DNA from: Suillus spraguei
Taxonomy: Eukaryota > Basidiomycota > Agaricomycetes > Boletales > Suillaceae
Assembly (NCBI GenBank): GCA_016800925.1
Contig: JABCPU010000274.1
Location: 1 to 64,000 of the forward strand
Direction of reading: 5' to 3'
Length of the DNA: 64,000 nt
Shown: one piece after another, positions 22,895 to 34,540 of the stretch
Numbering within the stretch: the first letter of the stretch is position 1
Layout of the letters: each line of letters opens with the position of its first letter
Position numbers and translations under genes: made by a program
The notes under the pieces: model-generated
Told to the model about the DNA's origin: nothing
The model's database searches: none
What the model saw: the letters and a program-made list of their open reading frames with translations, nothing else

Positions 22895-23650
22895 AAGACT
22901 TTTAGCCTGGCTAGTGTGGTTACCACAACAGAATTGAAATCTGTTTCTCTTGGACTACGCAGGTTCGAAACCTGCTGAACTACAGTTTTTTTCTATCAGA
23001 ACGCACTTTGACATTCATTCATGGACGGTTTCTTCAGAAGTTCACCGCAACTGGTCTTAGTCAGGTGGTTCCCACAACAGAATCAAAATCTGTTTCTCTT
23101 CGACTGTGCAGGTTTGAAACCCGCCGACGACGAGGTTTTTTTTCTATGAAACACACCTTGACATTCACTCATGGATGGCTTCTTTAGAAGTTCATCGTAA
23201 CTGGTCTTAGCTAGGCGGTTGCCACAACAGAATCAAAATCTGTTTATCTTGAACTGTGCGGGTTCAAAACCTGCCGAGGACGAGGTTTTTTCTATCAGAA
23301 CACACTTTGATGTTCACTCGTGGACGGTTTCCTTGAAAGTTCACCGTAGCTCGTGTTAGCCTGGTGGTTGCCACGACAGAATCAAAATCTGTTTCTCTTC
23401 GACTGTGCATGTTCGAAACATGCCGACGACAAGGTTTTTTCTATCGGAACACACCTTGATATTCACCCGTGATGGTTTCTTTGGCAGTGCATTGTCACTA
23501 GTCTTAGCCTGATGGTTACCACAACAAAATCAAAATCTGTTTCTCTTAGGTTCAAAACCTACTGATGACAACTTGTTTTTTATCGGAACACACCTTGAAT
23601 CCACTCATGGATGATTTCCTTAGAGGTCCATCTTAACTGGTCTTAGCCCC
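22895..23650 (+). repeat. Tandem array of five tRNA-like units (SINE-like), period about 150 bp
   Basis: Five units each contain an A-box-like TTAGCCTGGTGG stretch, an anticodon-like arm ACAGA-N7-TCTGT, a T-arm with B-box GGTTCGAAACC, and a run of T directly after. T-arm positions: 22959-22975, 23108-23124, 23258-23274, 23407-23423, 23547-23561. The anticodon loop is ATTGAAA in unit 1 (would be UGA, Ser) and ATCAAAA in units 2-5. The extra-arm-like stretch TTTCTCTTCGACT suggests descent from a class II (Ser/Leu) tRNA. No matching 5' acceptor strand is found, so these are not functional tRNA genes. Units are separated by conserved spacer (CACTTTGACATTCACTCATG, then TTCACCGTAACTGGTC). Unit 5 lacks part of the variable region. 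Confidence 0.8.
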
Positions 23651-24315
23651 TGTGCAAATTGTTGATGCAACATTGATATTTACTCCATGGCGAGTCGTGA
23701 TTTCGGACACGTTCAAAACACTAATTATATTGTGCTCTGCGTAAACCCCCTCCTCTGAGTCCTCTCACTACCTTGATTGCAGTAGATCGCGCCTTGGATA
23801 TCTATGAACTGACTCGCAAACTTCAAACTCAGCCTCCGTTGGTTGTTTCTTCGTGTATTCCTGAGCAGCTTCAAGGGGTTCGTACATTGATAGGTTCTCG
23901 GTCAGGTTGCAAGGCCTGCAGGCTCTGAACTTCACAATTCTTTGTCTGTGGGACAAGTGTATTGGTTAATAACGTGCTCACGCTGCTTCCCTTTGCCAAC
24001 ATAACTGAACTGACAGCGAGATTGTATACTGTGTGACCTGCGTCCAAGATACTTATGTCTTATGCACGAACCTTTGAAGCCATGCCGGAATTCATCACTA
24101 TTCAGCTCAAGACACGGAGCTCCGGGGTCGGGGATTGGCACCATTACTAATAGTAGTAGCCGCACTTGTGACTTTTTGTGACACAAAATTCGAGGTCTAC
24201 CAACAAATAGTTCAAGATAAAAACAAACATCGATCGGACTTCAAAATACGTCGCGGCAAATCGGCAAATCGAACCGTAACCTATCGTCCACCATAATCAA
24301 GGCACGTCCCCCAAT
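23651..24315. other. Stretch with no recognised gene
   Basis: A minus-strand frame at 23932-24186 has no recognisable motif. One more partial spacer of the tRNA-like array ends near 23650. Nothing else is supported. Confidence 0.4.
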
Positions 24316-24319
24316 TCAA

Positions 24320-24715
24320 CTCTTGATTGCGAGCTTCTTCGAGTCTGAAGAAAATCGAACCGCGCCCACCCGACCAATGCTCTTGAATGTACCAGCCACG
24401 AGACTCGAATGTTTTCACAATCCCTTTGTCAGGCTTTCAGCTCTCCGCTATCACCACCAGCGACAACCCATCGGTCATCCCTTGATACCGTCACTGCATA
24501 TATCTGCTTCTTGAAAACATCCCGCGCTTCTTCAGTCTCTTTTCCTGCCTTCAGATGCCATTGCCAAGTGGTCTTGTCCCAAGACCCGCTGATCATTCGC
24601 TGGCCGTCCGGAAAGTAGGATATGAATAGAATGTGATTTCCATGACCCTTCAAAGTCGTTGCCGGTTTCAGAATTAGTCTCTTGGTAGCCGCCTTCGTTG
24701 GTGCAGAAGCCATAG
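24320..24715 (-). pseudogene. WD40-family copy D, internal deletion
   Basis: The minus strand begins with the family N-terminus (MASAPTKAATKRLILKPATT, start codon at 24713-24711), blade 1 (SGSWDKTTWQWHLKAGKE) and blade 2, then jumps at about 24405 from the VKTFE/V position straight to the blade-4 region (a GTFKSIG-like and a SDSKKLA-like remnant), and ends near 24320. The middle blades and everything after blade 4 are missing. Confidence 0.75.
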
Positions 24716-24789
24716 TGGTATCTTTGTGAGCGAAACTGCGAAGAGTCGAGTACGGGCAAAAGTGAGGTTTCCCGGCGTCAGTGTATCAA

Positions 24790-25350
24790 GTATATGACTA
24801 ACGGTGGGAGTGGATCGGAAATAGGATTTTAGTCAAGCTAAACATCAGTCTATCCCCGCTGGAAATACAGTTGATATTCTGTCGGTTCTGTTTAGCAGCG
24901 ATGAACTTGAGGTGCGACGAGTGATAAATTCCTGAATGTGAGTGTATCTGTTGGCTTCGGGCGCTGCCTCACAGATATGATATACCCTAACACGCCCCTC
25001 CTGCATTACCCATCTATGCTGTGCGCTGCGCCTTAATTTTGTTTATCACATTTTCTTCTCCTTGCTTCTTGGCTCACAGCTATTTACCAAAGAGTCATTC
25101 CCGTTTTCCTTTTTTATGATCGCTCGTTTCACTTTGGACACGGCAGGTTCGGACCACCTTTCCTCATCCCTCATCCCACCATATCAAAGTGCTCTGAGTA
25201 TGTGCACATCCAAGGCTTTATTACCTCCCTATCAACCCACAGAACCTTGCAGATATGCGGATGTTTTTTGGCAGCTTATAATCTTCTGTTGTCACGCAGG
25301 CCAGTCACCTTTTGAATCCACAAAAGCTTCGATATTTGAAGGCATTTTTG
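24790..25350 (-). promoter_or_regulatory. 5' flank of WD40 copy D
   Basis: Minus strand carries the family promoter flank with the motif ATATCTGTGAGGCAGCGCCC (24960-24980), diverged in the TATA part, and the further-upstream conserved stretch to about 25350. Confidence 0.6.
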
Positions 25351-26383
25351 ACACCGACATAAAGTGTGTCGTTCAAGTCCACATAGATATCAATGTAGTT
25401 GATCTGAGGTAAGTATCCTTCGAATGTTTTCACACAATCTCCGTCTCAAGCGCAAATACTCAATACACCCTTTGCAGAACGTCCTTCTTCAGGTATTCAC
25501 TTGAATTCATACAAGACTACAAATGCTTGCCAAAATTGCTTAAGCGCGGATTATGCGCGTATTTCAAAACATCAATAGGCAAGGGTTCATTTCTAGCTTC
25601 AAATTGTGTTCTAGACATAAGCATGGGGAATCCCATGGCGTAAGCACATGTAGTACACGTTGATATCAAATAGAATGCGGATGTACCTATTCACTTGATT
25701 CACCGTATCGCATCATATTTTGGACAACAGTTGGCCTTGCCACAGTCCATTGGCTCAGAGTTGGTATCTCTCTGATTATGTCTACCTCGGATCAGTGAAC
25801 AAGCTGGGCTCTCAGGCATCTGATGCCGGATCAAGAGTGCTGGGTCAAGTGGTGAGCGTTTTGACGTTCAACATCTCTCCTATTCATAGCTTTGTGTGAT
25901 CCGTGACATACAGTGATGTGCCACCCTGAGAATGGTTGCTTGGCGCGGATAAGCACCGATGCTCAAGTTGGGATCCGAATTGAGGTTTCCGAGACCGAGG
26001 TCAAAGAGGTCTACCAGCTTGGTGAGTAAGATTCAAAAACCTGGTAAACTTGTTTCGCAAGATGAGATTAGTCCGTTTTTTGAACGACCGATATATCAAC
26101 GCCCTCAGGAATTTAGGCGATATCAGGTTTCCCTCTGTCTCAAGCTTGAGCGTCTAAACGGTATCTCCTACTTGCCAGTGTATTTTCCTGACAATTCGAA
26201 ACAGTTTGAAGATGTCAAACGATTGGTCTTGTTTGTTCATGGTCGCGGCCCTGCCGGACTTGGCAACAGGAGGTAAGAGTCTATTGATAGCAATCACTTT
26301 AGTGACTCCACAGACATGCCCTTCCGTCGTGGCGCAGGCACCGGGCGTAAGGACGATCGGAAGGACTAAACAAGTTCTGTGAC
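25351..26383. other. Stretch with no confirmed gene
   Basis: A 105-residue plus-strand frame (25959-26276) is basic at its N-terminus and unrecognised. A small WD40-like scrap (TCGAATGTTTTCACA, about 25423) is present. No gene is called. Confidence 0.35.
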
Positions 26384-26979
26384 TTAAGTCTGGTACATGA
26401 AGTATTCTGTGCCGTACAAGGCTGCACATGCAGCTGTACCTGCCGTCATTGCAAGTGTTGTGGGGTAAAATGGTAGTTTTAGAGACTGTCGAAGATGTAG
26501 AAAGAGATATGTCAATGACCAAGCTGTCGCGGTGCATGGATATCATGTGTGAAACGAGTGATGCTAAAGCTCACCAGTAGCTATTCCACTACCATTCCTT
26601 GCATCACCAGCTGCTAAGACATACGCAGCACCACCAAAAACCAGGGAAAAGCCGACCCTGTGGAGATAGGGAGGAAAGTGAACATTTGGACGAACGACAG
26701 TGGACGGAACAACGGCCGAGGCTGCAACTATTCGTGCCAAAAATGAGATAGTGATACGAAGCAAAAATATTCGACACGTACATAACGTCCCCAGACCAAG
26801 AATAGGTCCCCTTCAAATTTTAATCAATAAGTTAATGTGCCAGGACAACATGGTGATATAGCCAATGGACTGAACTTGGAGCGTGCGTATTGCTGGAAAT
26901 GAGAGAATACTCCGGACGCCGTTTGAGATGTAGAAGGACTCGAGGAATTTGCGTGTTCAGGATACTCCTTTCCTTGCAT
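26384..26979 (-). pseudogene. Small conserved membrane protein, one-base frameshift
   Basis: Minus-strand exons: ATG at 26979 (MQGKEYPEHANSSSPSTSQT), a short intron, then TYSWSGDVMYVSNIFASYHY, a hydrophobic part with PSTVVRPNVHFPPYLHR and VGFSLVFGGAAYVLAAGD, an intron after GSGIAT, and WSLTYLFLHLRQSLK to GTAACAALYGTEYF with a stop at 26384. I recall similar proteins of 110-130 residues in Agaricomycetes but no function. Between YLIFGT and the IVAASAVVPS segment one extra A (about 26729-26733) breaks the frame. Either the gene is dead or the base is a sequence error; everything else looks intact. Confidence 0.55.
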
Positions 26980-27263
26980 TCCACCAATTGGGTTGTCTTA
27001 AAATGTAAAAGTTGGCTTGAACGTTCGAACATGAAAAGGCACGCGAATAGGCCTTAGGGTTGGGGAATCCGGGTATTAAATAAATCCCGGGTGGGGAAAC
27101 TGCCTTCAACTGTCAGTCTCGGAACATGCTTGTGGAGTAGTATTTGTGTCGCCAGCGCGGAGTACACGAGGATTCTCCTTCATAGTTTATAGGCAGGTAA
27201 GATAATATTTATTTCTTTTCTTCTTGAACAACGTTAACAGCAGTGACTTGGTTCAACTGAACG

Positions 27264-28352
27264 ATGCCCTCGACTATCATCCAGACTGGGCAATCATGGC
27301 ATGGTTTTAGCAAGATCGAGTATTTGATCATTTTGTACGCCCTCATCAACATAGCGAGCGTCTATAAGACTAATTTGTTCAACTTGATCCATTCAGTGGC
27401 GACTCTTATAGCAGCATTCGTTGGGACTACCAATCTTCTCCTCATCCCACAATCAAGAGCCCTCTGGGGGTGACCTATCCCGGCGTAACATACGCAGAGC
27501 CTGGCAAGCCAAACTGGGTCGGACATCTAGTCAAATCGCGTCCATCTAAACTGGTGTACGACTATGCCAGGGGAAACGACTTTGTGTCTTCTCTAGAGAG
27601 ACAGATCATATACCAGTTTCTTCCAAATGTCGCAAGGAAGCCATCGTCAGCCCCATGGGAGCCGGATGATACACTCTTTAGTAAGTGTTCTAGAGCCACG
27701 CACTTTGTCTCTCTGACAGGATCTGCGTCAATCTACGATAGTGACTTGGATTGGGATTAATGATCTCGCGTAGGTCGTCATCGTGCTGTCTTGATTATCA
27801 ACTGATCCAGAATTCCTCAGCCTCATCGAAGACATCGATGGCGTTTATAACACTCTGAAAGGCTTTTCCGGTACCAAGAGAGACTATATGCCTCTGGGGC
27901 TCGAAACTTTTTGTTATTTGATCTTCCTCCAATCCACCGATCGCCCTCAGGTATAGTCGCATCTTCTGTCGTGGTTCATACATTCATTTCGAACCATAGT
28001 GCGCGACGATCCCGATGCCGTAATGGAACAGTATCAAACTTGGAACGAGACATTGGAGAAAGAACTCCAGAGTTGGACTAGAACCCATCCAGACGTCACT
28101 GCCTTTCTCTTTTCCTCTTGGGACGCATTTTCGCGCGTGTTGGATGATCCAACCGCATTTGGATTTGATCCCAACGACATCAATGAAGCTGGGGGCACAA
28201 TGTGGGTAGATCGGCTTCGTCCCACGAGCGCGATGCATCGAATCATTGCGGACGACCTGATTTCGTTCCTGGACTCCCATTCACCACATGTCTCCGATCA
28301 ACCTGATTTCGCGCACAACCGTGCGTGCTTCTCAGCAAACAATGCTGTATGA
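27264..28352 (+). pseudogene. GDSL-type esterase/acylhydrolase (CE16-like), two lesions
   Basis: Exon 1 27264-27334 is followed by an intron to 27396 that restores the block I motif IFGDSYSS with the nucleophile Ser. Then come PGVTYAEPGKPNWVGHL, the block with WIGINDLA (split by an intron 27680-27740) and FLSLIEDIDGVYNT. From there a frame change between about 27845 and 27890 is needed to reach the conserved ARNFLLFDLPP segment. The last exon has DDPDAVMEQYQTWNETL and the C-terminal catalytic block WVDRLRPTSAMH: the expected His of DxLHPT is Arg (CGT, 28218-28220). Frameshift plus loss of the catalytic His indicates a dead or neofunctionalised enzyme. Intact relatives hydrolyse acetyl or acyl esters outside the cell; no clear signal peptide is seen here. 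Confidence 0.75.
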
Positions 28353-28867
28353 GTGAAGACGAGTTTACGGAAAAGGCAGAGGACGGGGCGGGTGCTTGAT
28401 TGTTGCCTCTGGCAGGAACTAGTAGCATTCTTCAGCCCGTGACTACTGCCACGTTATATATTCATCTGAACGTATCCAGCATGTATGATCCTAGTACAAA
28501 ATCACACTCACATAACAACACATCCACATAAACATGTATAACTTAATGTTGGCAAGGTTGATTTTACCTAGTGCCTCGCAATTGAAAGTACTCGAACAGC
28601 GTATTTTTTTTGGCGCGATCTTTGGCGTCTGGTTGTCGTCAGTGCGATCTTGACGTATCGTTTTCATCAAACAGCAAAGTTTTGATCATCGCGAACTCAA
28701 AGGGGTATAATGGCAATGAATGCTGCCTGTGCCGCTCTGTCAGGCCTGGCACATATCCACAGTGTACACGTCATTATAACGAGGACTACCATCAAGTGAT
28801 AGGATAACAGCCCACAAAAATGAACAATTTTTTCTTCCAAGAGGTCATGCGATCTTGATGCCCTCGC
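28353..28867. other. Intergenic region, nothing recognised
   Basis: Contains the 3' flanks of the converging GDSL and TMEM135-like genes. A 65-residue frame at 28610-28807 has no support. Confidence 0.5.
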
Positions 28868-31139
28868 TCAGTTAGGTCCGATGAACTGATACAATATTCG
28901 TCTGACGAGCCCAGACAGATGTTGCGGGTCGTTCTGCAAAGAATATGAACTGTTCAGGATATTTATTACCATGGACAAGATCAAAGCCACCTGATAAATA
29001 GTCTGGGCGTTATAAAAATAAGATTAGAACGGCGTTTGAACGATATACGACTTCCCACTCACCATAACCATACTCATTCCGATCGCAGTGAGCTAGCGCG
29101 TGTCAGCACATCCATCCAATACGAAATTGAGCACTTACAATCATCTCCCCGAATTTACCGGTGTGGAATACCCAGCCCTTGCCTCTTGCTGTCAACCAGG
29201 CACTTTCCATGCTCTTCGGCAAAACATACATCGCAAGCTCTCCTCGCCTTCGCTTTTCCTCGACAAGGAGTGAAAGCGCACCAAACAATCCACCAAGTCC
29301 ATAAGAATACTTTGACGCAAAGAAATCGATAAATTTCTGTGGGAGCTTGACTAAAGTTTGGTGGGACAGCATTCCGTGGAGGTAATGCTTGAAACAGAAC
29401 CACGCTACAAAGAGATGTAAAATGGTGTGCAGGCACAAAGGAACGGTAGAAACACATACTCTGGAAGGTTGCAATGAACGTTGCTAAGAATGCGGAACTC
29501 CGTATCGTAGCCCAGCCTGCACGTCCAAGCCATTGCAATGGGTTCTTAAAGAATGCATGCCGCCTGAACAATACCATTGGGATGAAATGCAGAGCACCAT
29601 AGATTGGGAAGGCCCATTTGAATACTGTGACAAAGCGCGGTAGCGGCACGTATGTGCATGATTCTACCCAGGGGTGCACGGCACTACAAGGAGGGTATGG
29701 CCCAAAATCAGGAGGCGAATTGGTAGCCAGTGCCCTTCTGGCGAGAAGAGTGACCTTATTTGCGGGGATGACGTCCTGTAAAGCAGGTGAGAGTGTGACG
29801 AGGAGAGTCAGTACAAAAACCTACCTCGCGGGTAAGGATCTTGTTGAGGTCCTGTACGTCAAACGCCCCAGTCTGGTTTATATCTTGGACCATTTTAAGT
29901 GCGTTTGATGGAGCGCCCGATGCAGTTATAAGCCTAAGAAAGTGTTTAAAACACGCTGCAAAACAGTTTAGTCGACTGACCATGTGGTATATGATCGCGG
30001 GAGTGTGTCTGGTCGTGCAAATAATGCGTACACAATCTGTGTACAGCTGTTCACACGTCAGGACCAAGGCCTCTACCATAATGCACAGACTATACCAAAG
30101 ACAAAACATGACCACTTCCCCATTGGGTATATGGAAATTGTGCTTCGAAGCAAACGCATTATATGAACCTTGTAGGCCTCTGGAAATCAGTTTTAAACGA
30201 ATCATCGGATTATCATGAAGATAGAGTAAATTACCGAACGAAGAGTTGTTGTGCGATGACCGCTCTTCTTGATCGCTTTTCAAACATGACAGCGAGGCCA
30301 CCGGCTAGGGCACCAGCAAACATCGAGTACCATCGTCGCGTCCTCTTACGCACCCACACTTGATGAGCTTGAGCGTTCAAGGAAAGGCGTGGCTGTCTGG
30401 CTGAGAGGGGAACCTCGAAAGGCGTTGGTGGGGCTTCGGCATCTTCATCTTCATCCTCGATTGGTGAGGGTAGGTTTGCACATTCATTGAGAGGAAGGAG
30501 GATAGGGAGGGCATTGAGTATTGCCTTGTAAATAGTCACGAAGGAGCCTATGCAGACTGTAAGAAAAAGCTTGTAAAAGATACTATGACATTTATTCGCT
30601 CACCAAGCATGGCCGCAAATCTAAACGAATCCTTTCCAAAGATAGCATGTTGAATGAGTGAGAGCCTCATGTTCCTGTACAACTTAGTCGACCAGGATCA
30701 GAGTGAAGGTCTAGGCCCTGACTCACTTTGGCACCTTTCCCATTCTTATGGTGGCCAGCACAAGATTCACACTTGCACGGAGGGCAAAGGCGATAGCTGC
30801 AGCTCCTACATGACGACTATAAACAACCCATACTACCGTGAGCATGTAGAATGATAACTCACTTAATCCTCCACGCCCCGCATGCTCCATACACTCCCAA
30901 AGGTCTTCAAGCTCAGCAGCAGGCTCACCGCGTTCCCTCCAAACAATCCTTCGAGCTTCCCGGAGTCGTTCTTGATGGTTTGCGAGTGCAACGAGATTCT
31001 CAAAGGACGCCATCGCGCGGCGGGGTGCAAATTGGATATATGATGGCGTTCGCGACATGGCAGCCTTATGAGGAGCTCGACTACTATGTTCTGGGGAGGC
31101 CATGACATAGGGAGTTGAAACTTTGGGGAGTGTGTCCAT
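28868..31139 (-). CDS. TMEM135-like multi-pass membrane protein
   Basis: Start ATG 31139, stop 28870-28868 (protein ends LYQFIGPN). Minus-strand exons spell, in order: MASFENLVALANHQERLREA, VWRERGEPAAELEDLWECME, SVNLVLATIRMGKVPK, AILNALPILLPLNE, an acidic loop, SARQPRLSLNAQAHQVWVRK, MFAGALAGGLAVMFEKRSRR, GLQGSYNAFASKHNFHIPNG, FDVQDLNKILTRE, HPWVESCTYVPLPRF, FPIYGALHFIPMVLFRRHAF, FKHYLHGMLSHQTLVKLPQK, and GELAMYVLPKSMESAW. Joins are short GT-AG introns and no lesion was found. TMEM135 relatives are peroxisomal/mitochondrial membrane proteins linked to lipid and organelle dynamics; the C-terminal part resembles the Tim17/PMP24-like domain. The fungal function is not established. Confidence 0.85.
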
Positions 31140-31645
31140 ATAAGTCTTGGCGTTTGTGCGAAAGCGTCATGTAAACGCAGTTGAGTCCTCTAGCCGAGAC
31201 AATTTCAAGAAAATGCCAACTAAAGCATATACAACTCATCACGCAATTTCAAACCTTGGAGGCCACAGTTGGTCGGTTAATGTTCAGAGTTAAACGGTAA
31301 TAATAATATTTGCCAACTCTCAAGGTCCGTCTAGGCTTAAACTTACACTGCTTGGGGTAAATAATGCAGTATGTGTAAAATCTTAAGTACCGGGCCGGAG
31401 AGGAAATGACCGGCCATGCCATGTATGGAGACCATTTATTCGCAAATGTACGCAAATTATGGACAAGGGTACACAAGAATCTGTATTGCAGAAAGATGTT
31501 AGTTAGTAATGAGGCTTCATGCGAGAATACGAATAAGAATCAGACAATATAATGATTCCGGTTAGACTGTTTCCTCATCGAACGGATTCTCCGTTGAGGG
31601 AGTCTGTCTTGTCATCGTGATACGAAAATTGGAATGGCACTCACC
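31140..31645. other. Intergenic region between TMEM135-like and RPS12
   Basis: Promoter side of the TMEM135-like gene and 3' flank of RPS12. No further gene seen. Confidence 0.5.
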
Positions 31646-32145
31646 CTAGCGGTTCTTGAAGTATTCCAGGAGCACATTGAGACCCTCACTCTCTACACCA
31701 TAGTCCTTAACAACGACGCAAGAGCAGCCCACGACCTTACGGGGGTTGCCTTCCTTGTCGATCTTGCAAAGACCTGCCCATGTACCCAGGATCTTGCCGT
31801 CTCCGACCTTGATCAGGTTGATTTTGTGCTCTGCGCAGAGTGCTTCGATAAGTTTGATATACTCAGCCTCCGTGCAGGTCTCCACAAGCACACAAAGGTG
31901 GGCCTGGCGCTTGTCCAATGCCTTGGCGCATTCACGGAGACCACGAGCAAGACCGTCACGAACAAGGGCGTTCTTCAGGACTTGCTACACGATCAAAGTT
32001 AGGAATTGATGAAACCCGACTAAAGAACTCAAATTCTGCATACCTGAAGGGCATCCTCAACGGACATTTTCCCCTTTGGAGCCTCGGTAGTGACCTCGAC
32101 TTCAGCCGGGGCGTCAACTTGAATTTCATCTCCAGCGTCAGACAT
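31646..32145 (-). CDS. RPS12: 40S ribosomal protein S12 (eS12)
   Basis: Two exons: 32145-32044 and 31984-31646, one 59 nt intron, 441 nt, 146 aa. The N-terminus is acidic ([20 protein letters not shown]) and joins at VEDALQ to [20 protein letters not shown]. The second exon carries the L7Ae-like core: [60 protein letters not shown] and ends VLLEYFKNR. It is a structural component of the small ribosomal subunit. It is divergently oriented to the SKI8-like gene and looks intact. Confidence 0.97.
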
Positions 32146-32394
32146 CCTTTATTTCACAATCAGATAGATGTCTGAGCAGTATCGTAGACAAACATACTTT
32201 TGGGATTAGTTTACAGAATTTGCGATGTCTTCGTCCGCTCTCGTTGATGTGAGGGAAAATAAGGTTTCGGCCAGTAACAAGGTTTTGTGTACGTTTGGAG
32301 TCCGCTCGGAAAGAGCCGTATACATCCATTTGACCTGGTCGCGAGGTTGGCCTTATACTTTACATCTAATCGTCCACCACAAAAGCAATCAGAT
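32146..32394. promoter_or_regulatory. Shared upstream region of RPS12 and SKI8-like genes
   Basis: About 250 bp separates two divergent start codons, so it must hold both promoters. No clear TATA box is seen. Confidence 0.5.
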
Positions 32395-33717
32395 ATGGTT
32401 TGTTTGCGTTCTCTAATGCATAGCAGTCAAATTATAAATTTTGCTAGAGTCTCGCATTCGTTAACGCGCTTGAGTGCAAAGAACGTACGCGCCAGAGTGT
32501 CACACTCTATAGCAGACTTCATTAAACTATCGTTTACAGCGCACAGTGACGAAATATGGGCTGTAGCCTGGACGGCAAATAATACGGCCGTATCCGCATC
32601 CGCCGATGGCACAGTGAAGCAGTGGGATTCCGCCTCTGGACAGGTGTCGATGTCGCGTCCGCCACACAACCTTGCCATAGTTTCTCTATCCGTTTCTCCT
32701 GATGGAATGTTTGCATTGTACAATGGTCTCGATGGTACAACATGGCTTTGGGATCTCCAGGCCGATAACGTGGTTGGGCGTCATGAAAGCTACGACCGTT
32801 CTGCAGTGCAAGGCGCTGAGCCTTGTGAGTTGTACGAACTCAAGAAGGCATGATTTCTCATAATGTTGCATGTGTCCAGCCTGGTCCGTGTCACTCAATC
32901 CAAATGGAGCGACGTATGCAGGCACCAGCAGCTCTGGAAACGTAAATATCTACTCTGCAAACCCTGATGCTTTCGGAACACGACAAGCAGTCTTGACAAG
33001 CGGTAGGAGCAGGCATGGCATGGACTGTGTGCATGTGAGTTTATCTTGTTCGATATGACAATGCTCCGAATATCAAAGCCCCCAGAACGCTGGCAATAAC
33101 TAACGAATCACTTTTAATTAGAGTCCAGATGGTACTCGAGTGGCATTATCGAACGAAGCTGGCCAAGTCTTCATATTTGATTTGGAATCACAAGCTTTGA
33201 CGTCAACCTATTCTTCGCATGCCATGTGTGTACGATCGTTGGCATGGTCATCCGACGGCCAGGTTCGTTTCTTCAATTTCATCGAGTGAAAGTAGCCCAA
33301 ATCAACGGCGTCCAGTTGTTGCTGACAGCATCTGATGATAAACGCCTTGTTCTTCACGATGTACGCTCAACTCCATCCGGAAAACCAGGTTCTGGAGCGG
33401 TAGCCACACTTACGGGCCACTCTTCCTGGGTGCTCAGCACCAGCGTATCGCCAGATGGACGTCTGGCCGTATCAGGGTATATCATGTTCTATCAGACATA
33501 ACTCTAATAATCCTTGCTCGCTAGATCCGCTGACAAAACAATCAAGGTGTGGGACCTGTCGGCGCGCGCAGCAGTCTCGACGCTCCAGGAAAGTGGCGAG
33601 GTATGGAGTGTTGCTTGGTCCCCAAAACCACCTGCTCCTGGCACTGCGGGTGCATTCGTTACTGGTGGACAGGATGGACATGTACGATGGTGGAGATCTG
33701 CCGGTACCGGTGTATAG
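32395..33717 (+). CDS. SKI8: Ski8/Wdr61-type WD40 protein
   Basis: WD40 propeller beginning HSDEIWAVAWTANN (from about 32543) through ADGTVKQWDSASGQV, APSWSVSLNP-like blade 3 (joined over an intron after GAEP), GMDCVH joined to SPDGTRVALSNEAGQVFIFD, SHAMCVRSLAWSSDGQ joined to LLLTASDDKRLVLHDVRS, GHSSWVLSTSVSPDGRLAVS joined to SADKTIKVWDLSARAA, and a final blade GAFVTGGQDGHVRWWRSAG. Four GT-AG introns keep the frame. The start codon is uncertain: ATG 32395 with a short first exon (MVCL) is the best guess. Ski8 is the WD40 subunit of the Ski complex in cytoplasmic 3'-5' mRNA decay and has a role in meiotic recombination in some fungi. It is not related in tail or flank to the expanded WD40 family. 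Confidence 0.85.
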
Positions 33718-34149
33718 TATGGGTAGGATAGCTTGTCCCTTTTGGTCCCCTTGTACTACTGAAGTTTATCATCTTTCCCAACCGCTGTAGATCTCAGATG
33801 AATGAAATGAAGGTCTTACCATCATATGGAGAATCATCCATGAATGATATTTGGATCACAAGCAGTTTCTTGTGCTGAGTAAACTCTAGCATCTCCGTTA
33901 TTTGATGTAGATTGCTGTTCTTGTTTCCGTCCGATCAGCAATTCGCCAAGTACCCGCTTCTTTTTTTGGCTGTTCATGACCCCTTATTGCCTCATCCGCA
34001 GCCGGTTCGATTATCATTGCTTGTTCAACTCGCTTCGTGGCGATCTTCAACACATTCCCTGTATACCGGTGGTAGAGGAAAACGACCTGTATCCCTCCGA
34101 TTTTGTGATCTAGAATGCCAAAGACAACCACCCACAATCGAACAATGAC
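33718..34149. other. Intergenic, nothing recognised
   Basis: 3' flank of the SKI8-like gene with two uninformative short frames on opposite strands. Confidence 0.4.
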
Positions 34150-34540
34150 CCATGATTCCGAGTCACCTTGGTGAGATTATCAAAGTGCTGGCGAGTTCAA
34201 GGGCAATACATCCGAAATCATGTCCTTCAGTGAAGGCACTCCCAATGTGAAGTAAGTTGTTGGGGTCCCGACTCATCCTCACATTACGCCACATGATCTT
34301 CAAGCGCAGGCCATGATTCGTCGTAACAAATAGCTTGTCTCCCCTCGAGTCCAGCTCACATACTGCTCTGGTTGTGATAGCATTCTGGCCTACTTTCCAG
34401 CTGATCAGAGTAATGGAACGCTCCTGCCTTATTTTCTGCCTCCGTATATATGCAATGGAGGCTGATGTCAAAAATACCACTCGAGGAATATGGCACGTCC
34501 TGCTTATGAAGAGTTCACCTATCAGATGCCCATGATAGGC
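34150..34540 (-). pseudogene. HET-family gene fragment
   Basis: The minus strand retains GIFDISL (compare GIFDVSLMIAYGEG in the intact HET genes) and, in another frame, GDKLFVTTNHGLRLKI (compare GDRLFELTNHGLRIKV). The HET core upstream of these is missing and the two parts are out of frame. It is inverted relative to the two intact neighbours. Confidence 0.65.

Noticed and set aside
22895..23650. Calling the five units tRNA-Ser or tRNA-Leu genes
   Set aside because: Anticodon arm and T-arm are good, but no 5' acceptor strand pairs with the 3' side and the D-arm is poor; tRNA-derived repeat is the safer call.
22895..23650. CRISPR-like array
   Set aside because: Eukaryotic sequence, repeat units about 150 bp with diverged repeats and spacers that are themselves repeated; no spacer/repeat structure of CRISPR.
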